Part shown: one piece after another, positions 49,606 to 57,147 of the stretch
Layout: every line of letters begins with the position of its first letter
Numbering within the stretch: the first letter of the stretch is position 1
NCBI RefSeq assembly: GCF_963676475.1
Contig: NZ_OY781106.1
Coordinates: forward strand, 2,232,001-2,296,000
Direction: 5' to 3'
DNA from: an uncultured Celeribacter sp.
GTDB lineage: Bacteria; Pseudomonadota; Alphaproteobacteria; Rhodobacterales; Rhodobacteraceae
Length of the DNA: 64,000 nucleotides
Notes under the pieces: model-generated
Databases searched by the model: none
What the model saw: the letters and a program-made list of their open reading frames with translations, nothing else
Told to the model about the DNA's origin: nothing
Translations under genes and position numbers: made by a program

Positions 49606-50481
49606 ATGCCCCTCAATCCCGTCTCCCGCATCCGCCGTTTCAACCGCGCCGTCACGACCGAAACCGGCGCCTTGGACCAGAGCTTTCTCGGACGTGGTCG
49701 CCCTCTCGGCGCAGCCCGAGTTTTGAACGCCATTGGCCCTGCGGGGCGCGCTGTCTCCGACATCCGGGCCTTTCTCGACCTCGACACCGGGCTGTTGTCG
49801 CGTCTCTTGCGCAGCCTTGAGGACGAGGGCCTGATTAACGTCGCAGAAGACCGCAAAGACAAACGCCGCCGCTTTGCCGTTCTGACGCCCGAGGGACATC
49901 GCGAATACAAAGCCTATGAAGCCCTGTCGAACGACCGCGCGCAGGCGCTTTTGGACCGCCACCCGCACCCGGAACAGCTTTTGGCGGCGATGGACCTGAT
50001 CGCCTCCGCTCTGGGACGCGACCGGATCGAGATTGTGGAGCGCGATCCTCACAGCGCCCCCGCCATCCATTGCCTCGAAAGCTACTACGCCGAACTGGCC
50101 GCCCGCTTTGCCATGGGCTTCGACCCCGCCAAAGCCGCCCGCCTCGACAGCGACGACATGCGCCCCCCGCGCGGCGTGTTCCTCGTGGCCCTGTCCGACG
50201 GGTTGCCGTCCGGCTGCGTTGGATTGAAAGGCACAGATAAAGGCTACGCCGAAATCAAACGCCTCTGGGTCGCTCCGTCGGCGCGGGGGCTGGGACTGGC
50301 AAAACGCCTGATGTCCGAGGCCGAAAACCACGCGCGAGGCATGGGCATCGCCACGCTTCGGCTGGATACCAACTCAGCGCTGCCCGAAGCGGCGGGGTTG
50401 TATCAGCGGTTGGGCTGGTCCGAGATCGACCGGTTCAACGACGATCCCTATCCGGATTTGTTTTTTGAGAAGAGGGTGTGA
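49606..50481 (+). CDS. MarR-type regulator fused to GNAT acetyltransferase
   Basis: 291 residues. Residues about 1-145 form a MarR winged helix (FLDLDTGLLSRLLRSLEDEGLINVAEDRKDKRRRFAVLTPEG). Residues about 150-290 form a GNAT domain with LWVAPSARGLGLAKRLMSEAE (acetyl-CoA loop) and LDTNSALPEAAGLYQRLGW. The start at 49606 is chosen because the 36 codons before it would read through the operator. Fusions of this kind are known in proteobacteria. Probably autoregulated; the acetyl acceptor is unknown. Confidence 0.88.
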   Translation: MPLNPVSRIRRFNRAVTTETGALDQSFLGRGRPLGAARVLNAIGPAGRAVSDIRAFLDLDTGLLSRLLRSLEDEGLINVAEDRKDKRRRFAVLTPEGHREYKAYEALSNDRAQALLDRHPHPEQLLAAMDLIASALGRDRIEIVERDPHSAPAIHCLESYYAELAARFAMGFDPAKAARLDSDDMRPPRGVFLVALSDGLPSGCVGLKGTDKGYAEIKRLWVAPSARGLGLAKRLMSEAENHARGMGIATLRLDTNSALPEAAGLYQRLGWSEIDRFNDDPYPDLFFEKRV

Positions 50482-50546
50482 GACTGGACCTCGCCTCATA
50501 AGCCCTCATAGACTGCATTCGATATTTCGAGCATCGGAGCATTTCT

Positions 50547-51896
50547 ATGAGTGGCAGCCGCTTGACCATCCCGGAGCCTAACATCGCATTGTACGAACAA
50601 GGCTTCGAAGCCGCGTCCGACCTAGGGCGCGCGCCCGACGGCAAGAAACTCTCCGATCTCGTTGAGAGGATCGAAGAACCGATGGTCATCGCCGTCGACG
50701 CCCCTTGGGGAGCCGGTAAGTCGGTGTTTTTGAAATGTTGGGTTGGAGAACACATCAAGGCAGAACATGGTAACAAAGCAACCACGGTCTATTTCGATGC
50801 CTTCCAACATGACTTTCTCGATGACCCGCTGATCGCTTTGACCGGCGTAATTGCGGAGCGTTTTAAAAGGGTCTCATCAAAGTCGAAAAAGTGGAGACCC
50901 GTGAAAGAGGCCGCCTCCAAGCTGGTACGCCCCGCCGCAAGAATTGGTCTCGCACTTGCCACCGCTGGCGCGAGCGAAGCTGCGGGCGTGATCGTGGACG
51001 CGGGATTAGCCGCAGGCTCAGAGGAACTTGCAAAAGCCTCCGAAAAGTTCTGGAAAAAAGAAGACGGCAAACGTGCCGCCATGCAGAGTTTTCGCGATGC
51101 GCTTGAGCAGCTCGCAGCAGAACAAAAACTCGTCATCGTTGTCGACGAACTGGACCGCTGTCGCCCGGATTACGCGCTGAACCTGCTGGAGGTGATCAAA
51201 CACTTCTTCAACGTCCCGAACGTGCATTTCGTTCTGGGCGTGAACCTGACGGAATTGGAAAACTCCGTGCGAGCAAGATATGGGGCGGGGGTAAATGCGA
51301 GTAAGTATTTGCAGAAGTTCTACAATGTGAGAATGCCACTTTTGCTGCGCACTGCCGTTCGATCTCAAAAGGGGGAGCTTTATGGATACTTCGCGGCACG
51401 CGCGACAGAACTCGACATCAAAAACGAACGATATTTTTTCGCGTTCGAAATATATTTTGAGATCTTCCAGCATTTACCCGATTTCAGCCTTAGGGATGTC
51501 AACGCGCTCCTCACCGAGGCACTACTTTGCCCTCGCGCTGACGCCCGTAGAGATAAACTTGGTTGGTACTTAACTGCGGGACTAATAGCCCTAAAGGCGA
51601 TTTCTCCGGAAACTCTTCGAGAATTGCGTTCATCCGAATTTGATGGAGCAAAAGCCAAAAAAGATATTTTCACCACGTTTGGACTGGACAGACTTCCATC
51701 AGTCACAATTGATAAAGATCATCAGAGGATTAAGACAGCCTGGGAATGGGTTCTGGAAGACAGATTCGTAGAAGGCTACGAGAAAAAGATTGTCGACGAA
51801 GGGTTGATAGACAGCGCACCCAAAAACCGGCGCGCCTACCTCCGCGGCCTCATGAAAAACTCTGTCGACACTTTCGAATTCGCAGGAAGGAACTAA
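50547..51896 (+). CDS. KAP-family P-loop NTPase
   Basis: 449 residues. Walker A DAPWGAGKS (51-59). Walker B followed by the KAP signature, VVDELDRCRPDYAL (198-211). An Ala/Gly-rich hydrophobic insert of about 30 residues (130-160) lies between them, as in KAP proteins that touch the membrane. The C-terminal half is helical and AT-richer than its neighbours, with less typical codons, suggesting transfer. KAP NTPases occur in several anti-phage systems, but their own role is poorly known. Next gene on the strand is ettA, about 70 nt away. Confidence 0.85.
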   Translation: MSGSRLTIPEPNIALYEQGFEAASDLGRAPDGKKLSDLVERIEEPMVIAVDAPWGAGKSVFLKCWVGEHIKAEHGNKATTVYFDAFQHDFLDDPLIALTGVIAERFKRVSSKSKKWRPVKEAASKLVRPAARIGLALATAGASEAAGVIVDAGLAAGSEELAKASEKFWKKEDGKRAAMQSFRDALEQLAAEQKLVIVVDELDRCRPDYALNLLEVIKHFFNVPNVHFVLGVNLTELENSVRARYGAGVNASKYLQKFYNVRMPLLLRTAVRSQKGELYGYFAARATELDIKNERYFFAFEIYFEIFQHLPDFSLRDVNALLTEALLCPRADARRDKLGWYLTAGLIALKAISPETLRELRSSEFDGAKAKKDIFTTFGLDRLPSVTIDKDHQRIKTAWEWVLEDRFVEGYEKKIVDEGLIDSAPKNRRAYLRGLMKNSVDTFEFAGRN

Positions 51897-51966
51897 CCCC
51901 CCTTCCCATCACCCCTCTTCCCACGCTAAATCACCGCCCAAACCATTCCCCCCAAAGGAGCCCGAC

Positions 51967-53622
51967 ATGGCAGCCTATCAATACGTCTACCACATGGACG
52001 GCGTGTCCAAGACCTACCCCGGCGGCAAGAAGGTGTTCGAGAACATCCGCCTGTCCTTCCTCCCCGGCGTCAAAATCGGTGTCGTCGGTGTCAACGGCAC
52101 CGGTAAATCGACCCTCATGCGCATCATGGCGGGCATGGACAAGGACTTTCAGGGCGAGGCCTGGGCAGCCGAGGGCGCGAAAGTCGGCTATCTGCCGCAG
52201 GAGCCGGAGCTTGATCCTTCGCTGGACGTGCGCGGCAACGTGATGCTCGGTGTGGCCGCCAAGAAGGCCATTCTCGACCGCTATAACGAGCTCGCCATGA
52301 ACTACTCCGACGAGACCGCCGACGAGATGGCCAAGCTCCAGGACGAGATCGACGCCCAGAACCTCTGGGATCTCGACAGCCAGATCGACGTCTCCATGGA
52401 GGCGCTGCGGTGCCCGCCGGACGATGCCGATGTCACCACGCTTTCGGGCGGGGAAAAACGCCGTGTCGCGCTCTGCAAGCTCTTGCTCGAAGCGCCCGAC
52501 ATGCTGCTCCTCGACGAACCCACCAACCACCTCGACGCCGAGACCATCGCCTGGTTGCAACAGCACCTCATCGAGTACAAGGGCACGATCCTGATCGTCA
52601 CCCACGACCGTTACTTCCTCGATGACATCACCGGCTGGATTCTTGAGTTGGACCGTGGCTCCGGCATTCCTTATGAGGGCAACTACTCCGCATGGCTCGA
52701 ACAGAAAGCCAAGCGTCTGGAGCAGGAAGCCAAAGAAGACAAATCCCGTCAGAAGACCCTTGAGCGCGAACTTGAGTGGATGCGGCAGGGGCAAAAAGCG
52801 CGTCAGGCCAAGCAAAAGGCCCGGATCGACCGCTACAACGACCTCGCCTCGCAATCCGAGCGCGACAAGATCACCCGCGCGCAGATCGTCATCCCGAACG
52901 GCCCGCGCCTTGGCTCCAAGGTCATTGACGTCAATGGCCTGTCGAAACACATGGGTGACAAGCAGCTGATCGAAGGACTGGACTTTGCGCTCCCGCCGGG
53001 TGGCATCGTCGGCGTCATCGGCCCGAACGGCGCCGGTAAATCGACGCTCTTCCGCATGCTCACCGGCCAGCTCGAACCCGACGCCGGCACCGTCGAATAT
53101 GGCGACACGGTCAAGCTCAGCTACGTCGACCAGTCCCGCGACGATCTGGACCCGAATGCCACCGTGTTCGAGGCGATCTCTGACGGGCAACAGGTCATCG
53201 CACTGGGTGACGCGGAAATGAACGGCCGGGCGTATTGCTCCGCCTTCAACTTCAAAGGCGGCGATCAACAGAAGAAAGTCGGCGTCCTCTCCGGCGGTGA
53301 ACGCAACCGCGTGCACATGGCGCGGCTTTTGAAATCGGGCGGCAACGTGTTGCTGCTCGACGAACCGACCAACGACTTGGACGTCGAAACCCTACGTGCG
53401 CTGGAAGACGCGCTCACTGAGTTTGCCGGCTGCGCCGTGGTCATCTCCCACGACCGCTTCTTCCTCGACCGGATCTGTACCCACATTCTGGCGTTCGAAG
53501 GCGACGCCCATGTGGAATGGTTCGAAGGCAACTTCGAGGATTATGAGGAAGATAAGAAGCGGCGGTTGGGGCCGGATGCCCTCGAACCCAAGCGCCTGAA
53601 ATACAAGAAGTTCTCGCGCTAA
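51967..53622 (+). CDS. ettA: Energy-dependent translational throttle A, ABC-F protein
   Basis: 551 residues. Two ABC domains: GVNGTGKSTL ... LSGGEKRRVALCKLL ... DEPTNHLDAETIAWLQ, and GPNGAGKSTLF ... LSGGERNRVHMARLL ... DEPTNDLDVETLRALED. The charged linker carries EQKAKRLEQEAKEDKSRQ and the arm region characteristic of EttA is present. No membrane domain. Binds the ribosomal E site and gates the first elongation step by ATP level. Ribosome site aaaggag. A housekeeping gene flanked by two accessory genes. Confidence 0.95.
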   Translation: MAAYQYVYHMDGVSKTYPGGKKVFENIRLSFLPGVKIGVVGVNGTGKSTLMRIMAGMDKDFQGEAWAAEGAKVGYLPQEPELDPSLDVRGNVMLGVAAKKAILDRYNELAMNYSDETADEMAKLQDEIDAQNLWDLDSQIDVSMEALRCPPDDADVTTLSGGEKRRVALCKLLLEAPDMLLLDEPTNHLDAETIAWLQQHLIEYKGTILIVTHDRYFLDDITGWILELDRGSGIPYEGNYSAWLEQKAKRLEQEAKEDKSRQKTLERELEWMRQGQKARQAKQKARIDRYNDLASQSERDKITRAQIVIPNGPRLGSKVIDVNGLSKHMGDKQLIEGLDFALPPGGIVGVIGPNGAGKSTLFRMLTGQLEPDAGTVEYGDTVKLSYVDQSRDDLDPNATVFEAISDGQQVIALGDAEMNGRAYCSAFNFKGGDQQKKVGVLSGGERNRVHMARLLKSGGNVLLLDEPTNDLDVETLRALEDALTEFAGCAVVISHDRFFLDRICTHILAFEGDAHVEWFEGNFEDYEEDKKRRLGPDALEPKRLKYKKFSR

Positions 53623-53630
53623 GAACGTGC

Positions 53631-53656
53631 AAAGGCTCCTACGGGAGCCTTTGTCA
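53631..53656 (+). terminator. Terminator after ettA
   Basis: Perfect 9-bp stem aaaggctcc / ggagccttt with a 4-nt loop, 9 nt after the stop. Confidence 0.75.
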
Positions 53657-53743
53657 CGAGCGCGAGGCAGCGTATTTTCAAAGAAAATGCGCGTTCGCGC
53701 CCCGTGGAGCAAGAGCGGAAGGTTTCAGATCAGGAAGATTGAC

Positions 53744-53768
53744 AAAGGCGCCCTCGGGCGCCTTTTCT
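53744..53768 (+). terminator. Second hairpin terminator between ettA and the SIR2-like gene
   Basis: Perfect 10-bp arms aaaggcgccc / gggcgccttt followed by tcttc. With the previous hairpin it isolates the SIR2-like gene from ettA transcription. The roughly 90-nt sequence between the two hairpins has no gene. Confidence 0.7.
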
Positions 53769-53806
53769 TCATGATAAGACTTTGAACGAATAGAGGACAA
53801 CGAATT

Positions 53807-54781
53807 TTGAGAAATCTAATTATTGTAGGCAATGGACTCAGCCTTTCAATTGACTCCGGTTTTTTCTCTCTTTCAAGAGCAATGCAGGACGTTTGGGAAG
53901 GCGGAAGCATCACAGAAGATGAGAAGGAACTTATTCGCAGATGCCTTCCTACAGGTGTGGACGCGCCTCAAAACGAAGATCAACTTGCTGACCTACAGGA
54001 AGTCGTTGACGCCTGCGAAACAGTCTTGCGTTTCGAAGAAAACGACCGTGGCAATGGAGATTGGCTAACAGAGACCGGGCAGGCATTTCCTGACGCGATT
54101 CGCTATTACGTTCATGCAGTCGCGTCCGAGTTTCATAGCGAAACACACGACACCAATCTGGAGCCCCCGTCAGAATTTTTAGACGCTTTAAACGAAAACC
54201 TTCTAAACGAAGGTTCAACAATTGCTACAACAAACTACGATGGCGCACTTTATCGTGGCCTTTGTGACCGGTCATCATTCAAATCCTACACCACACTAGA
54301 CGGTTTCCAAGGAAACCCACCATGCTTCCATGAAGCATTGCGCAGAACCCATAATAAAAAGGGGTACTATTTTCATTTGCACGGCTCCCCTCTATTTGTC
54401 GACGATGGCGCTGATATTCGCAAACTTCCTAGAGAGGATGTTCGAAACAGAACACCTGCGTCTTCGAGACATCTCGTGCTTACTCACGAAACTTATAAAA
54501 CCAAAATCATCGACAACTCGGAACTACTGAGAGCCTATTGGACAAAATTGAGCAAGCTCTCTAACGACTTTGACCGGATTGTATGGCTTGGACACAGTGG
54601 TCGCGACCCGCACCTAAACCGGTTCATCGCTCGATATTTTCCGGCTAAGCCTATTACTATCGTCGAATGGAATGGGGCAGGCAACCAAGCAGAACGAGAA
54701 GAATACTGGAAAAATAAATTTTCGGCTCGGGAGATCAAGCTAATTCCAATGGAAAAATTGACGGCATTTGTTGACTGGTAA
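53807..54781 (+). CDS. SIR2-like/DUF4917-like protein, putative NAD-consuming defence effector
   Basis: 324 residues from a TTG start with gagga 8 nt upstream. The N-terminal NLIIVGNGLSLSID resembles the SIR2-like nucleotide loop. TTNYDGAL (141-148) and HLHGSPLF (190-197) are the middle motifs shared by SIR2-like and DUF4917 proteins, and VWLGHSGRDPHLNRF follows. The sequence is visibly AT-richer with codons unlike the neighbours (runs of aaa, tta, ata), a sign of acquisition. SIR2-like proteins in Thoeris, DSR and AVAST-type systems deplete NAD on phage infection. Here no recognised partner adjoins, so the defence role is inference. Confidence 0.7.
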   Translation: MRNLIIVGNGLSLSIDSGFFSLSRAMQDVWEGGSITEDEKELIRRCLPTGVDAPQNEDQLADLQEVVDACETVLRFEENDRGNGDWLTETGQAFPDAIRYYVHAVASEFHSETHDTNLEPPSEFLDALNENLLNEGSTIATTNYDGALYRGLCDRSSFKSYTTLDGFQGNPPCFHEALRRTHNKKGYYFHLHGSPLFVDDGADIRKLPREDVRNRTPASSRHLVLTHETYKTKIIDNSELLRAYWTKLSKLSNDFDRIVWLGHSGRDPHLNRFIARYFPAKPITIVEWNGAGNQAEREEYWKNKFSAREIKLIPMEKLTAFVDW

Positions 54782-55073
54782 CCCCAGCGCCTGACCCGAG
54801 GGAGGACGCGTGAAACGCGCCCGCCCGTGGGGGCGGGTCTGGCGCGTCAAAGATGCCTTGCATCTTTGATGGTCTCAATTGCAGACCTATCCTCTCAAAC
54901 CAACCCCACAAAATTCCCCTATCTTTACCCCCCGAAACCTGCCATAGTCCCCCTCGCTAAGTTACCTCTTTCGACCCTTCTGTTCTCCCTAACCGGCCAC
55001 AGTCATCGAACGACGACGACGACGCCGGGTCGCTGCACTCTCGCGAGCGACAAGACAAACAGGAGTAAACACG
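54782..55073 (+). promoter_or_regulatory. Structured intergenic region and cspA leader
   Basis: 292 bp without a gene. The first part (54796-54875) is rich in GC inverted repeats: cgcgcccgccc facing gggcgggt, and the hairpin caaagatg-ccttg-catctttg at 54849-54869. The second part leads to cspA, with a run of cgacgacgacgac near 55010 and ctcgcgag near 55041. It probably contains the cspA promoter and 5' leader. Cold-shock leaders often act as thermosensors, but this one is not proven. Confidence 0.45.
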
Positions 55074-55280
55074 ATGGCCAATGGCACCGTGAAATGGTTC
55101 AATTCCACCAAAGGTTTCGGCTTCATTCAGCCGGAAGGCGGCAGCAAAGACGTGTTCGTGCACATCTCTGCCGTTGAGCGCTCTGGCCTCACCGGCCTGG
55201 CCGATGGCGCGAAGGTTACCTTCGACATCGAAGCCGGCCGTGACGGTCGCGAATCTGCGGTGAACCTCGTTCTCGCCTAA
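55074..55280 (+). CDS. cspA: Cold-shock protein
   Basis: 68 residues, one S1-like OB fold. RNP1 (KGFGFIQ) and RNP2 (VFVHIS) are intact. Binds single-stranded RNA/DNA as an RNA chaperone. Ribosome site caggag. Monocistronic with terminator. Confidence 0.95.
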   Translation: MANGTVKWFNSTKGFGFIQPEGGSKDVFVHISAVERSGLTGLADGAKVTFDIEAGRDGRESAVNLVLA

Positions 55281-55305
55281 TCTCAGGCAAACGCAGGAAC
55301 ATAAG

Positions 55306-55335
55306 AGGCCCGGGCGTGTCGCGTCCGGGCCTTTT
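55306..55335. terminator. Terminator after cspA
   Basis: Stem aggcccgg / ccgggcct, 11-nt loop, then tttt. Faces the converging methyltransferase. Confidence 0.85.
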
Positions 55336-55341
55336 GCTATC

Positions 55342-56292
55342 TCAGGCCAGCGCCATCAGATCGCCATCGCCCTCACGCGCGACCTGCGGCACCAGCCCGC
55401 TGGCCACGACCGCAAGCCCGTCAATCGGCGTGCCGCGATCCTCGCGCAGGATACAGGGCGTCAGTTGCACGGAGGCAAACCCGGCCTCGGACAAAAGCGC
55501 CTCGACGTAGCTCTGCGCATGGGCAAACCGCCGACTGTCGCGCAGCTCCACCGGCCGCTCCCCCAGCTCCACGGTAAAGGCCAAGACGCCGCCCTCCGCC
55601 AGAGACCCGGCGCACCAGCCGATCACCCGCTCCAACGCGCCAAGATAGATAAACACATCCGCCGCGACGATCAGATCGAACCTCTGCTCCGTCACCTCAA
55701 GCCGCGAGATGTCACGTTTGTCCAGCACATCGTAGATGCCTTTGCGATCCGCCTCGACCAGCATGCCATCCGAAATGTCGTAGCCGACAAGATGGCTTGA
55801 GACGGGCCGCATCACGACGCCCATCAGCCCGGTGCCACAACCGAGATCGAGCACAGCCCCGAACTGTGTCCCTCCGGCCAGATGCAAAGCCTCCATCACG
55901 ATCTCAGGCCCGCGATAGCAGAGTTTGTTTACCAAAGAGGCCTCGAACCTCGGCGCATATTGGTCAAAGAGCAGCTCGACGAAAGCGGGTGGCATGGCCT
56001 CCGCGACAGGCACCTTGCGCGCCAGATCGCGTTTCAGCCCCGCGCCCAAAGGGTCGCTCGGGTCGGCCAGAACCGCCTGATCCCAGGCCTGACAGGCCGC
56101 CTCGACTTCGCCCACAAGCTCGAAAAACTCCCCAAGCCGAAACCACCCCGCCGCCCAAGAGGGCGCAAGCGTCAGCGCGCTCAACAGGGTTTCGATCGCC
56201 CCAGCCGCATCGCCCAAATGCGCCAGCATCTCGGCAAAAGACGCCCGACGGTCCGCCGTCAGATCGCCCGAGGAAAACAGGCGTCCCGCCAT
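55342..56292 (-). CDS. TPR-containing class I SAM methyltransferase
   Basis: 316 residues. The N-terminal about 90 residues form TPR-like helix pairs (FAEMLAHLGDAAGAIETLLSALTLAPSWAAGW). The rest is a methyltransferase with VLDLGCGTGLMGVVM (motif I), GYDISDGML (acidic end of beta 2) and FDLIVAADVFIYLG. Matches the roseobacter 'TPR domain/methyltransferase' type. The substrate is unknown, perhaps a protein held by the TPR part. Confidence 0.85.
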   Translation of the reverse strand: MAGRLFSSGDLTADRRASFAEMLAHLGDAAGAIETLLSALTLAPSWAAGWFRLGEFFELVGEVEAACQAWDQAVLADPSDPLGAGLKRDLARKVPVAEAMPPAFVELLFDQYAPRFEASLVNKLCYRGPEIVMEALHLAGGTQFGAVLDLGCGTGLMGVVMRPVSSHLVGYDISDGMLVEADRKGIYDVLDKRDISRLEVTEQRFDLIVAADVFIYLGALERVIGWCAGSLAEGGVLAFTVELGERPVELRDSRRFAHAQSYVEALLSEAGFASVQLTPCILREDRGTPIDGLAVVASGLVPQVAREGDGDLMALA

Positions 56293-56429
56293 GCTCCCAA
56301 ACTTTCATAAGGGCCCGCTCATTTGCCGGATCGTCTCAATCGACAGGCCACGCTGCGGGCAACACGCTGCATCCATCTGCATCACGCGCCCGATACGCCG
56401 CCGCTGCGGGTCTGTCAATTTTTCTCTGT

Positions 56430-56461
56430 AAAGCGTCAGCGCTTTAAAGCGTCAGCGCTTT
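56430..56461. repeat. 16-bp palindromic unit in tandem
   Basis: The unit AAAGCG-tcag-CGCTTT occurs at 56430-56445 and again at 56446-56461. The second copy contains the TGA of the YjdM-like gene, so the duplication sits exactly across its 3' end. It may serve as a terminator pair or be a slippage product. Confidence 0.75.
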
Positions 56462-56958
56462 TTGACGAATTCCGTCAGGATCACGATCCGCTGGCCTTCG
56501 ACCCGGCCTTCGATATGGCCTGCGTTGTCTTGGACCAAAGAAATCCCACGCACCGCCGTGCCGCGTTTGGCGGTAAACCCACCGCCCTTGACCGGAAGAT
56601 CCTTGATCAGAACGACCGTATCGCCCGAGGACAGCACAGCGCCGACACTGTCGCGATGGATCACTTCGGGCCCGGCAGCCTTGGCCCATTCTTCCACCTC
56701 AGGCTCCAGATAGAGCATATCGAGCGCATCCGACGCCCAGGCCTCATCGCGGAAGCGGTTGAGCAACCGCCAGGACACGACCTTGACCGCATCGTTTTCG
56801 GACCACATGGAGGTGGTGAGCGCCTGCCAATGCCCCTCGGGCACCGCCTCCCCCTTCAGACCGTTCGCACAGGTCTCACAAAGGCTTACCGTCTCGGTGC
56901 GCGGCTGAACAGCAACGGCAACCAAAGGGCCCTCAGCCCCACAAATCTCGCATTGCAT
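56452..56958 (-). CDS. YjdM/PhnA-like zinc-ribbon protein
   Basis: 168 residues. An N-terminal zinc ribbon C-x2-C (MQCEICGAEG) and C-x2-C (LCETCANG) precedes a C-terminal SH3-like domain with VLSSGDTVVLIKDLPVKGGGFTAKRGTAVRGI and IEGRVEGQRIVILTEFVKK, the typical PhnA/YjdM end. Despite the name, such proteins have no shown role in phosphonate use. The start at 56958 begins at the zinc ribbon; upstream codons are not family-like. Confidence 0.85.
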   Translation of the reverse strand: MQCEICGAEGPLVAVAVQPRTETVSLCETCANGLKGEAVPEGHWQALTTSMWSENDAVKVVSWRLLNRFRDEAWASDALDMLYLEPEVEEWAKAAGPEVIHRDSVGAVLSSGDTVVLIKDLPVKGGGFTAKRGTAVRGISLVQDNAGHIEGRVEGQRIVILTEFVKKR

Positions 56959-57147
56959 GACCTTAGTCTCCTTTTGCCTGAGCCTGTGAGCGATATACAC
57001 ATAGGCTTTAAGCAGCCCCCCACGCCGAGGCAAGCGACAAACCGCCATTCCACACGAAAGCGTCAAGAAAACAGGGGAGAAAGCCCCTTTAAACTCGGTC
57101 CTGAAAACAGCATAGTCGAGGGGTGATTTGGACGGAGGGGCCGTCTG

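Noticed and set aside
56305..56418. 37-codon minus-strand frame from TTG upstream of the TPR-methyltransferase
   Set aside because: Looks mildly protein-like, but the TTG has no good ribosome site and no family was recognised; the ttgaca at its start may rather be a promoter element.
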